Assembly: GCA_944470555.2 (NCBI GenBank)
Contig: OX104127.1
Coordinates: forward strand, 127,535,113 to 127,599,112
DNA: 64,000 bases
Source of the DNA: Heterobilharzia americana
Taxonomy: Eukaryota > Platyhelminthes > Trematoda > Strigeidida > Schistosomatidae
Direction: 5' to 3'
Positions 1-10,053 of the stretch are shown piece by piece (position 1 is the first letter of the stretch; the number at the start of each line of letters is the position of its first letter). The notes beneath the pieces are model-generated. The model was not told the origin of the DNA and made no database searches. It saw only the letters and a list, made by a program, of their open reading frames with translations. The translations under genes and the position numbers were made by a program.

Positions 1-1228
1 ATAAGTTGTCTCGTACTGACTATCTTAAGCTGTTTGCTAAATCAGTCTTACCCCAGTCAAGACCACAGCAAGCACTGTCTAAACAAGCCTGACTTAAGTC
101 CACACTACTAAAATTGGTCCAACTTCCTGCTCACCAGCTAATTTGCCTTCAGTGCCGAAAACCGCGCTTAACCTCCACCTTTTTTGATAACACATACGAT
201 CGAACCAGCAACTCTTTGATCCCTTCCACTTTTAACAGCCACTTCACACAGGTGCGCTTCAGAATAAACCAGACTGCTGTACATTACACCAACCTATCAG
301 CAGATACACAACTTATTTGGTAGTGTTAAACACCATTAGTTTAGAAACTGCAATCTCAACAACCGCACCACTTCCCGACCTACGCTTGAATTAGATGCGA
401 TTAGACCAACCCTGAAGCATAACAACACTTCACACAACAGCGCAGCATATCAGAAATCGCCAGACTTTCCCAAAACTGCGAAGACCCTAAATCTTGGCAG
501 TATGCTTATCTTACAGGACTATCATATAACAACAAGAAGATTGTGAGGCCACTAAGTAGAAGACCAATCTCAGACAAATGAGTTAAGTCTGTTGAAGTGG
601 CACAGAAACCAGGACAGTTCAATCATTTGTAACGCTATGGAAGTATGATCCTGGAGGTGATAATAATATTGAAGCATAAAAAGCAACTCCTAATACTTTC
701 ACAGCATTTCTTGCATCCAAAGATATTAACAGCTAGCTGTGAAATTTCAAAAAATAAAAACTAGGAACTTTGACACTTTCGCTGTGCATTAATTAAGTTG
801 GTGGTCATGATCTCTTAGAAGCGTCTTCATTTGGAGACAACCAGCCTAGCAAAAAGATAGCCTAAAGCTACTACAAAAAAGATAAGCATGGTTTATATTT
901 ATGACACGGGTTGCCACATGTCTAAGCTACGAAGATTGGTTCAAACAGGGACGGACTGAAATACAAAAGGGTTTATGTGAAGTAAGAAATCGATAGAAGT
1001 CACACCTAACGGCATAACTAAGTTTTCGTGTTCTGCATAAAGAATGTGAGCCAGATATTGTCAATCTTAAACTGCTTGCTCTGATTGTCTGTCTTCTCTA
1101 ATGTTAAGGTTTCCTATACCATTCAGTAATTCCAGTCAACGTCCGAATACAAATGTTTCTTATTAGTTCATCAATGCATATTAATGTTGTGTTTCACCAT
1201 TAAAATTCACATATTTAGATACACTTAC
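1..1228 (-). other. Start of large intron 6 of the processing peptidase gene
   Basis: The donor at 1223-1228 (GTAAGT on the minus strand) opens an intron that is at least 1.2 kb long, because I find no sequence encoding the conserved C-terminal part of the peptidase between 1 and 1228. No transposon, repeat or other gene was recognised in this stretch. That it is intron rather than a gene truncation is an inference from the good donor site. Confidence 0.6.
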
Positions 1229-2448
1229 CATAAAGAGGTGTCATGGTAACAAGTAAAGAAGTGTTGAAAACTGTGTACCGAACTCTCTTTAAAAAACTTG
1301 GCGGCAAGTTTACTAGCAACATTAAACCCTCCACCATAGCTTCTATCCCAGGCACCATGCAAACTGCTAGCAACCATGAGAGCTAGTGTGTCCGGGTTTG
1401 ACCATCCGGGACCTTCAAATGCCACAGCAGCATGAGCCAGTGGCATAGCATCATCCCTATCACGGATTTCGGAGCCAGTAAAGCGGCAATGTTCGCAGAT
1501 GGGTATACCCTGTTCATTGTAGGTGGCTGGGTAGTCGCCAAAATGTTTGTCAGCCAGCTCACATAGCTGTTTATGATTAATACCTGGAAAATTCGTGTAA
1601 ATAAACTCTCAGTTACCTCCTGCAGCGCTAAGTACCATCCGCGAGGCTTTATAATTAAGTTTGACAAAATCACGCATATCTTCAGCTTTCAAAGACTTGA
1701 CATTCTCAATTGGACCAAGGATTGTTCTTCCAAGAGGAGTCCCCTGGTAAGCAGTTGCATGGAGGTAGTCAAAAACAACTTCTTGGAAATTACTCTCAAT
1801 TTCCTAAATTCATGTTAAACGAATTAAAACTGCACAAACCTCCATTTCACGTAAAATAACTCCTCTTTCACGCTCAACTTGTGCGCTCTCAAATCTACTA
1901 TTTTTTAATATGTCTGATAATAACTCCACAGCTGATAAGCATAAGTGAATTTAGTATGTAACATACCCCAAGGCAAGTCTTCGGTAAAACACTTTGCATA
2001 ATATACAGTCATTTCGCGAGAGGTGTACGCATTCAAATGAGCCCCTTTGTTTTCGACTTCAAGTTCCAAAGACTGCTGGCTTCTTTTATCAGTACCTTTA
2101 AACGCCATATGCTCAAGGAAGTGAGCGACCCCATTATTGGAATCCGCCTCCCAACGGCTGCCGACATCCACCCAGACACCAACCTAAATTCTAATGAAAC
2201 GCATATGGACTTATATACCGTGCATGTAGGTGTATTCCAATTTTCAGACGCTACTCTAAATCCATTACTTCCCAATGTAGTAACTTCAGTCTCCGGCATA
2301 TGAACTGTTTCAAAGGAAGGCACATAACTAGTAGCAGCTCCAATTTTTCGACGGAAACCCTAGAAATACAAGTATTATACCTAAGTGTTATAAAACGTAC
2401 TGATGTAATCAAAGGTGACAACGTCCGGGAAACAAGCCGTAGAGCCAT
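1229..2448 (-). CDS. PMPCB: Mitochondrial processing peptidase beta subunit, exons 1-6 (3' part outside window)
   Basis: Zinc metalloprotease subunit of the mitochondrial matrix that removes presequences from imported proteins, working as a dimer with the alpha subunit. Six coding exons on the minus strand join in frame: 2401-2448, 2219-2359, 1967-2183, 1840-1931, 1617-1803 and 1229-1583, giving about 346 residues of a usual 480 or so. The start ATG (2446-2448) opens an Arg- and hydroxyl-rich, acid-free leader ([16 protein letters not shown]), as expected of a mitochondrial presequence. The inverzincin motif HFLEH is at residues 84-88 and the third zinc ligand is Glu164 in the [11 protein letters not shown] segment, the correct 76-residue spacing, so the catalytic site is intact. 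The second domain starts near residue 229. The last exon ends inside a Trp codon at a GTAAGT donor (1223-1228), so the C-terminal roughly 135 residues must lie left of the window. No frame breaks remain once the introns are removed. Family and subunit assignment are confident. Confidence 0.95.
1584..2400 (-). other. Five micro-introns of the processing peptidase gene
   Basis: Introns deduced from GT..AG ends and protein continuity: 2360-2400 (41 nt), 2184-2218 (35 nt), 1932-1966 (35 nt), 1804-1839 (36 nt) and 1584-1616 (33 nt). Phases are 0, 0, 1, 0 and 1. Acceptors end in TTTCTAG, ATTTAG, TATCAG, ATTTAG and TTCCAG. Introns this small at the 5' end of a gene, followed by a much longer one, are a known feature of schistosome genes. 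They explain the apparent frame changes in the raw translation; none is a real frameshift. Confidence 0.9.
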
Positions 2449-2546
2449 CTCTAGCTGGTACCGCAAATTTTCGTTTTTCCGCGCCGGTAGAATGCGACAC
2501 CACTAACGAGACGTTAATCACCCTGACACAATAACCGATATCTTTC
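2449..2546 (-). promoter_or_regulatory. Short 5' region of the processing peptidase gene
   Basis: Only about 98 bp separate the start codon from the 3' end of the upstream CR1-like element. The 5' UTR and core promoter must therefore lie in this interval or within the element. A possible AG acceptor (CCAG) lies just before the ATG, which could serve spliced-leader addition, but nothing proves it. No TATA-like box is evident. Confidence 0.35.
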
Positions 2547-4474
2547 AACGAGCTAGTGTAAACTAATTGATTTCTTCATGCTCCCTTCTAGGTCTTGAGG
2601 AACGGTTCCAGATCCTTGATGGATTCCGTTGCGGCAGGCCTACCCACTCGAATACTGTGGCTGTGGTTAGCCCGACGGGCGGTTGGATTTTGTTTGGATT
2701 TGTAGCGAGTGTTGGTTGCTCTTTTCTTCAGAGGACCCTGGTGTAGATGGGATAGTCAATTTTCGTGCCAGCGGACAATCGGTCGAACGGGTTGAAAAGA
2801 AGAGGTGGAAAACACGTCGAGATAAATCAGAGGAGAGAAAGTGGGGGGAAGAATAAACGATAGAAAAAATGGTTAGGAAAAAGGAAACGAAACGGACGCA
2901 GAAATATCGATAGATTCATGGCAGGGGGTGATGGGGAGAGCCTCTGATAAAGTGTGAGAACGTAAAGTCCTCAGGAAGAGAAGGAGAAACTGACATCATA
3001 GGACGCCTTGTGGGAATAGAGGTAGTAATTTTATTAGTGGGAGACGGTAACTGGAGGTGACGCCTATAAGGAAGCATAAGGCTGACCCAGTTTTGCAGTG
3101 GAAGTGGTGTTACAACGTAGTCAATAATGGGTTGGCCGTACTGAGTTGGTAGGTCTTGTCAGCCTAGTCAGCATCCCAGTTGGATGATCGCAAGCCGTGC
3201 GTCTCCGCGTAACTGTACAACCTCTTCTTGAAGCTGTCAATAGACGGAACAGTAGCAATCTCAGCAGAAAATGAGCTTCAGTGGCCACAAACTCGCCGAG
3301 AGAAGTGAGGCCGCACACGGTTTTCACTCTTTGGTGGGCGATTCTCCTTGGGTTACCACGAGGATCGCCATAATCGCCGTTCGGTAGGATTCCACTGTTC
3401 GGATGACTTGGGTTACTTAGTATTTTGTGTGCCGTTATGAAGTCATCATGTGATCTACGGTAGCTCAGAGAGTACAATCCTAGATCTTCCAGCCTGTCCT
3501 GATGTGGTTTTCGCCTCATCCACACGACACCCTTTGTAGCTCTCCTTCGAACTTTCTCTGGGAGGTTCACATCTCCTTTCAGATAAGGTAGTGCAATGAC
3601 GCTGTGGACCTCTGAGGTCGTATATAGGTCCTGCACAGCTTCAAAAAGAGTTCTGGGGTTAGGGCACCCAGTCGTCTGTGCATGAAGTGCAGTACTGCGC
3701 AGGCCCTGGAGGCGTCTCCTGGATAATTGGAGCTAGTTTATCGGTCAGTATTAGTCCTAGATCTTTCTCCGTGGTGGTGTGGGGACGTTGTGTCCCGTAG
3801 AGAGGATAGGGTACCTTCTGAGAGTCAGGAGTGCGGAGAACTATGGTTCGGCACTTATCCGGATGAAATGCTGGTCCGTTAATATCCACCCACTCTGCAA
3901 GTAATCTGATGTCACTTTGCAGTGCACTTGATTCTGTTCCCGGCGTCACAGCTCTCTATAGCTTGATGTCATCAGCGTACAGGAGAATTGGGGAGCTGAG
4001 GTTTGGTGGAAAGTCGTTCACAAAAAGAAGGAATAGCAGCGGACCAAGAATCGCTCCTTGTGATACACCAGATGACGACGTCCTCCAAGTCGAGTAAACT
4101 CTGTTGGCTTTTGTGCAGAATTGTCCACCATCTAGATAGTCCTGCAGCCAGGACAGCACTTGTCCTCTGATGTCCAACCTTGCTATTTTGTGAATAAGAA
4201 TGGTACGTGGGACTGTGTCGGAGGCCCTAGCAAAATCTAAGAAAATAATACGCACAGGAATTTTGAGGTCCCGACATGCCGCCCACTTATCACCTGTTGC
4301 CGGAATGTTTGAGGCACAGGATCTACCCTTCCTGAAACCGTGTTGAGCATCACTAAGTGCTCTTTTCCTTTCTAAGTACTCTCCGACACGGCCATCCACC
4401 AGGCTCTCCATCAGTTTTGGCACCACTGGTGGAGGGGTTATGAGTCGATTGCATTTTGAGTTCTGCCTGTCTCC
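2547..4474. repeat. Left arm of 1.93-kb inverted repeat
   Basis: Reverse complement of 10054-11981, almost identical. The arms are separated by about 5.6 kb. Homology stops at GGAGACAGGCAGAACTC on the 5' side of the element and just past TTTACACT on the 3' side. Both 3' flanks soon reach GATATCGG, so the element may end a little further out than drawn. Confidence 0.9.
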
Positions 4475-5236
4475 TCCTTTGAAGATTGGGGACAGAATGG
4501 CACGTTTCCTCTCTCATGGAAGCATGTGACTGTCTAGGCAGTTTTAAAACAGATTACGCAGCGGGCTGCACGAGGCGCCTACGCACTGTTTCAACACAGC
4601 CAGCCGGATGCCATTGCATCCTGGTGATTTCCCCGCGCGGAGCTTTGATAGCTTTTCGAGGACCACAGTAGGAGTTACCTTTATTTTAAGTAACTCTACT
4701 GCATTTGGTGGTGCTGAATGCTGCTCGTGCAGTTGGAAATTTCTGTTGGATGAAGACGTGTTCAGTTGCGTGTTGAAGGTGGCGCTGAGGGCTTCGGCGA
4801 CCTTCAGTCCGGAGAGGTTCTCTCCGTTCAGGTCTTCCAGGGCGCAAGCCCCTTGGCTTGTGGGCTTTCCGCCTGCCATGAATCGACGTAGGTTTTTGGG
4901 GTTCGCCTCGAGCTTCTGGGCAAGGCTGGTCCAGAATGACCTCCTGTCTCCCCTCATTTTGATACCGCATCGATTTCTTAGGGCAATGTACGCAGTGCGG
5001 TCAAACCCTTTTCTGGGGGTCCTCCACTTATGCTATGCCTTCCTCCTGGCTTTCGAAAGGCGTTCAGTGCCCCGCTTCAGCAGTTGGGTTCGCTTCCTCG
5101 CTATTGTTGTGATTACAGGGACGTTCTCAAAGATAGCCCTCTTGATGATTTCTCTAACTAGCTCCCAATGTTGATCAATCGACAGGTTGCTCCACTCCTG
5201 AGGTCGCGGTGGTATTGATGGGTATTGGTTCATCAC
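3121..5236 (-). pseudogene. Reverse transcriptase region of CR1-like element A
   Basis: Broken ORF2 C-terminal part that would copy the element's RNA at the target site. Successive minus-strand pieces are 5033-5236 (linker after the endonuclease), 4544-4957 (RT N-terminal region, including LSKLRAGKSPG), 3956-4426 (RT core with the YADD catalytic pair), 3659-3949 (thumb) and 3121-3636 (C-terminal segment). Breaks: a stop at 4544-4546, a TAG at 3956-3958 right after YADDIKL where this clade usually has Trp, and a frameshift between the 3659-3949 and 3121-3636 pieces. The last two lesions are also present in the inverted copy. It cannot make a full protein. Confidence 0.85.
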
Positions 5237-5281
5237 CCCGTGGTAGCAAGGACAAGAGCAAGATCCATCGCATGACAGTTG

Positions 5282-6151
5282 TTAGTTGAGTACCAGATTA
5301 AACGCTACCGCGCCGTGATCGCTGCCGCCAAGGGGGGTTAGGACCTGCACATTTTCTACTAGCAGGCGGTCGCTGGTAAGAAGGTAGCCCAGTTTGGACG
5401 GCCTTCGGCTCAACCCCCAGCGGGTGTCATCACCAATATTCTCGTGCAGTCCAGCCCTTTTGACGGTGTTGAGTAGGTTTCGGTCGAACCTTCGGCTTGA
5501 GGTTCCCCTGTCCCGCCCGAGATTGAGAGTCGGAGCATCAAAGTCGCTGGCTTTAATGACCTGGCCAAATTCGATGTACGTCGCTCCGGACACTACTTGC
5601 AGCAGCCGCTCGTTATGTTCCACGCTGCTAGTAGGGGTTCTGTGGACACTCCCTTTCAGGAACTTGGTATGTACAACCTTAAGGTGACACCAGATGGAGT
5701 CTGGAGGCCCTGGAAGTAGGGTCTAAGTTGCTCGTGCACCTTTAAGGTCATCGCTTATAAGCATCGCCACTCCGCCTCCTTCCTTGAACTCCCTGTCTCT
5801 CCTGAACAGGCCCATACCGCTTATACCAGCTTCGACGTCACTAAGATCCGGTGATAACCAAGTTTCTGTCAGGATTATGATCGTTGGAGCAAGTCAGGAA
5901 CAGAGAGATCGTAATTTCCCCATCTCACCTCTAAGTCTTCTCACATTGCCGTAGAGACGCTTGGATATGTTTCCAACAACACGGGGTGTCTCGGTGGTGG
6001 CGGACTGAAGAGGGTCGTGCGCAACGGCGAAATTTGCTACGGGAAGGCCGGCTCTAGTGGAACCGGCCCAGTCACGTTTATTCCCACAGTGGTTTCTGGG
6101 GTTTTTATAGAGTCTAGTCTTGCCTGCTGATAGTGATGGTGACTTCAGCAC
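5282..6151 (-). pseudogene. Apurinic-type endonuclease region of CR1-like element A
   Basis: Target-nicking endonuclease of a non-LTR element. The minus strand reads NVRRLRGEMGKLRSL (6151-5894 piece), then LTETWLSPDL with the catalytic Glu near 5860, a GGGVAMLI segment near 5780, and in the 5282-5623 piece the C-terminal SDHGAVAFNL, the conserved Ser-Asp-His end of this fold. The parts lie in different frames with stops between them, so the domain is dead. It lies directly upstream of the RT in the usual order. Confidence 0.8.
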
Positions 6152-6392
6152 TGGGCGGAGCTATCGTTTGCTGTTACTGCAGTGTCATGGACCTGCTTTC
6201 GCAGCAGCGAACGCTCACGCTGGCGTTATCCTTTACTGTGTACCAAGTTTGCAGTACTTTGGTTGAAAGTTCTTGACAGCCGGAGTTAACAGCCATCAAC
6301 TGAGGTGATATTATCGTCGTTAACTATGAGGGACGTGGTAGTCTGCAGACCGCCGCCGCCGCTATCTTATTTTGCCCTATCCTCGCTGACAA

Positions 6393-7045
6393 TCACTGCC
6401 ATTGCTGGACGTCGTGAGGATACTTTCCTACCACTGTGCCGGTTATTAGTTTCGGTATGCCGTGGACAACCATGGTCGTTGATTTCAGAGTGTTAGGCGC
6501 TTTACGGGATACTTTCCTCGCTGGCCATGGCTGGTATGACCCAGCCCCAATGCTGAGTGACCTGTTGATGACTAGTGTGTGTGACAGCAACAAGAATCTC
6601 TCCTCATCACACAGACTGTGCCACACTTACTGCGGATGTCACACCTAAAGGCAGCATCCCTCCTGGCTACGGTGAGACCACACGTATGGCAGTCATCAGT
6701 CTAAATAGAACTTTTAGTTGACAACTTTCTCTTCCTTCACCGCCGCCTCTCAGTAGTAGCCTTCATAGGTGGACTGGGGTTTGGTCTGGTGGTACCAGGA
6801 AGACATGCTCTTCGATGAACTACGGCAAAAGGGTTTAGAGGTACAGGAATCCGACTTTTCCCAGGAAGTAGTTGTTTCAGATGTCTTCTTGAGGTCGGCC
6901 CGCGGTCTTTTGCGGCGGCACTAAGCCTCTTGCCTCCGGCCCTAGTCACTGCCAAGCATGAGGAGGTTTGTAGCTGAGGTGAGGCCTTACCTGAGATGTT
7001 CCCGGTACCGGAATCGGTCAGGACTCGGTTATCACTCACTTCCAC
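6393..7045 (-). pseudogene. Probable ORF1 remnant of CR1-like element A, with PHD-like cysteine cluster
   Basis: Upstream of the endonuclease on the same strand are open pieces at 6737-7045 (102 codons, basic, Ser/Pro-rich) and 6393-6626. Between them, about 6573-6705, the minus strand encodes a Cys-rich stretch, DDCHTCGLTVARRDA followed by FRCDIRSKCGTVCV, with C-x2-C and further paired cysteines resembling a PHD-type finger. CR1 ORF1 proteins often carry such fingers and bind element RNA. A stop immediately precedes the stretch. Assignment is from position and the cysteine pattern only. Confidence 0.45.
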
Positions 7046-7060
7046 TGGTGATTAGGAGGG

Positions 7061-7489
7061 GGTATAAATAAGATAGATACAGACGGTTGTATCAAGTGAA
7101 ACGTAGAAGGGCGATGATAGATACCTACCTAGGATTGCCGAGTTGTGCGATACAGAAGAGTACCCGAAGCTTTACATAGGTCCAAGGTGTATGACCGAAT
7201 GAGATAAGTAGAGCAGCAGTTACAGCAGTCGATTGGAGCAGTTAGACATGTCACACAGTTGTCTGTTTGCAAAGTGATGGTGCTGACCGACGAGTATTGT
7301 ACGTCCTGTGGCGAAACATTCTTCCAGTGAAGTTGCTGCTTTCGCAGAGGAAATATCCGATTGCAGAGGCTTATATACGGTTGCTTCAGAGTAGAATGCA
7401 GACGAAACAAAACACGGCGGTATTCAAAGAGTGCACGTTAGAATAGTGAAAAAGAAAGTGTGACTGAAAATGATCTAAACTCTAACACT
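7061..7489. other. Unassigned sequence upstream of element A
   Basis: No recognisable coding signal. It may contain the 5' UTR of element A; the element's true 5' end could not be fixed. A small minus-strand open frame at 7129-7410 resembles nothing I know. Confidence 0.3.
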
Positions 7490-7680
7490 TGGTGCATGCT
7501 AAAAATGGCATTTTCCTGTTCATTTCATGACTTGTGGAATGTTCTGATGTTTTTAATCTAATTTACTGACCTCCCTTCTGTACCATTTAGGTCCCGTAAC
7601 ATCTCGTAGATGCCTGTAAGCCGACGTCTCTCATGTTAAATTACTAATGTGAGAATAAAATATTTATTTATTTGTTCATT
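7490..7680 (+). mobile_element. Detached 3' tail of a CR1-like element
   Basis: Ends in GCCTGTAAGCCGACG, then ATGTGAGAATAAA and a TATTTATTTATT run. The same order (CTGTAAAC-C/T-GG, then GAGAATAAA, then a TTTA-rich end) closes the element at 17985-19985, so this is a 3'-terminal remnant of that family without its coding part. Confidence 0.55.
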
Positions 7681-10053
7681 TACGAAACTAAGCCATATAC
7701 ATGCATAGGTTTCTGACCAGGACAAAATACATTGATATTGGCAATGAGACAGGAACTCTAATACAATTATAGAAGCAAACTTAATGAAGTCAGATAAAAA
7801 CAAATGGTTGTTGGTTTTGAATACATCACAAGCATGAAACCTAAACACAGTCAACGCGCTCTACAAAAATATTCGGTCGCCTATCTTGGTCGAGCAGAAG
7901 CCTGTTTGGGATTCCGAGCTACATTCCAACTAGAATGCTTATTTCTTGTTTCTTAAGAGTGCCTCATGAAATTTATGATTAAAATGGAAACTCAGCAGAA
8001 TCTTACTGAGGTTATTTAGCGCTGCAAAACTCAAAGCTCCAGTGCCTAGCGTTCGCATCATTCTTCTTCCTACAATGCCTAAAAACCCTTTGTCCTATAC
8101 AACTCTGTGTTGTCTGCGTTATTCGCGAGACGCTTCCCCCTTATTAATAACTGAGGAGCCACTGTGTAACGGGCAACACGAAATAGAACTTGGGTCAACT
8201 GCTGCGAAAGTAAGTGCAGGCATACAGAATATGTGGTGTGTAACTGAAAACAGCAGTGTAAAAGAGTAGAGTGTGAAAACCGTGACGGTAAACCATCAGC
8301 TTCCTAAATTAAGATGCTGCTTCGTGAGGGTAGTTGGGTAGTCTACCAGTCGGACGAATGAAATACGTTTTCATGCTTCCAGAGGTCATATAACTGATAG
8401 CTGTCCTCAGACGGCAGAAAATGCTTTCGTGTGGTCCAGTAGCAGACTTTTGCCTGCCGTATCTGCTGACCGTGGAAGTTCGATGCTACCTGCCGGTTAC
8501 GTTGAGAAAAGGATCGTAAGTTGTTCGGAGGGGTGTGCTTGCAGCAAAGAATGGTGTGTAAAAATGTACGCGGTTTTTGGGATTTGGTTTCAACTGCAGT
8601 CACAGCGCATTAAAACTTAGTGACCTCTCTAGAGATGGCCCATGAGTTCAAGGAGGTTCTAGACATACCCAAGCGATCCATAGGTTATCGTGAGAGCATT
8701 TCAACGCACTGCATACATGGCTTACTTATGGATGTATGCGGATTTGCTTATGGCTGACAAATACCAAGCCAATAGGAACATCTGATAATAACTTCAAAAA
8801 ACTATATTCTTGCTTTAAGGTTGATCAATTTGTCTTTATCTGTACCTGGCAATAACAGAACATTCCGCAGTGAATTCGCTTGTAATCAAGATAGAAGTTG
8901 GACTCAGCGCTAAAAATGTCGACGTTCAAATAGGAGTTCGATGAGCCCATGGCTGCGTGGTTTCTTTAAAAACTACCTTTTGCGAGAATATTTGGCGACA
9001 TAGGCCAAAGTTACCCTTCACCAAGGAGTGAGGGTGAGTGACAGAGTCACTGTTGAAATGCTGCTTCGGCACTGATATTAAGTCTCAAATAACACTGAAC
9101 GCATTAGAATGGGGTTCCAGAAATTATGATCGATGTTTATGTCTCAAAACGGTATCCAGTCCACGCTCGTCAACCCTGGCTCCAGAACACAATTGTTTTC
9201 CCAGTTGTTTATCAAGGAGTAAGACGTTTTGACCGAGTTCGTAACACGAAGGACAAACTCAAAATATCGGTTATTATAAACTATCTGTATTCAGCCGCAG
9301 GCAAAAGGTGAAGCAAAGTCAACCAGTAAACAGCTGGATGCTACTGGTGTGACTTTTTGTCAGTGCAAAAAGCACTGCGGTGGATTTAATGTAAATGTAC
9401 TAAATCGAGTATCCTATCGATCCAGAAAATAACACTTATTCATTGAACTTACTGTGGCTCAGGAATTGCGACGTATCTGGTATGGTCAACTGGATGACCT
9501 CGTAAAATGTGCAAAGACATGCTGGGAATATTCCATCTTGTGTAAGCTGTTATATTTATAGGTGAGCATACACCTAAAGGCTTCATTATTTGTTCCAGTA
9601 ATTGCAAAGTGGTCTCATTCCGAATTGATTTGGACCCTAAACTACTAACATTCAAACCCCCCACTTGCACTTCATGTTTCCCTATGTTCCCGTTCTACCT
9701 GCCGCAGGTTAATCAGAAGTGCTAAGAGGAGTTAAGGGCAGTAGTAATATTTGGAAAGTCTGTAATGAAGCTAGGCAGGATATATGAAATATAATCTTTA
9801 TGGCAGTGTTCCTGTCGACTAGCAACAGGAAATTCAGCCCTAGATTTTTTCAGAATCAAAACTGAAGGAGTACGGTTAACCTACCATGGGTGAGCCATAT
9901 GGATTGACAGTATCTCCACAGATTTTGAGACCGCATGGAGATGAATGTCTTGGCCATGTGATTCACTGCTTTGTTTAGAGTATAATTCCACAGACATAGA
10001 TATGCACCGAAGTGGAGTTTAATAGAACACAGGTCACAAATACAGCAGTGAGG
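7681..10053. other. No recognised gene
   Basis: Only short open frames without recognisable homology (for example 8343-8603 minus and 9449-9670 minus). No RNA gene or transposon domain identified. Confidence 0.4.

Larger units (their letters stand above)
2547..7060 (-). mobile_element. CR1-like non-LTR retrotransposon A, long but inactive
   Basis: Non-LTR element on the minus strand, about 4.5 kb, close to the normal CR1 length. Reading 5' to 3' it shows an ORF1-like region (about 7045-6393), an apurinic-type endonuclease (about 6151-5282) and a reverse transcriptase (about 5236-3121), followed by a 3' UTR to 2547. The RT fingers/palm carry HGFRKGRSC, FLDFARASDTV, GVSQGAILGPLLF and the catalytic YADD. 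Frames are broken many times and the codon after YADDIKL is a TAG stop (3956-3958). The 3' 1.93 kb recurs inverted at 10054-11981. The 5' end is uncertain; 7060 is an estimate. Clade assignment (CR1/Jockey group, like schistosome Perere elements) rests on recognisable motifs. Confidence 0.85.

Noticed and set aside
1905..2323. Apparent frameshifts in the processing peptidase gene (pseudogene call)
   Set aside because: All frame changes fall at GT..AG micro-introns of 33-41 nt; after their removal the protein is continuous and catalytic residues are intact.
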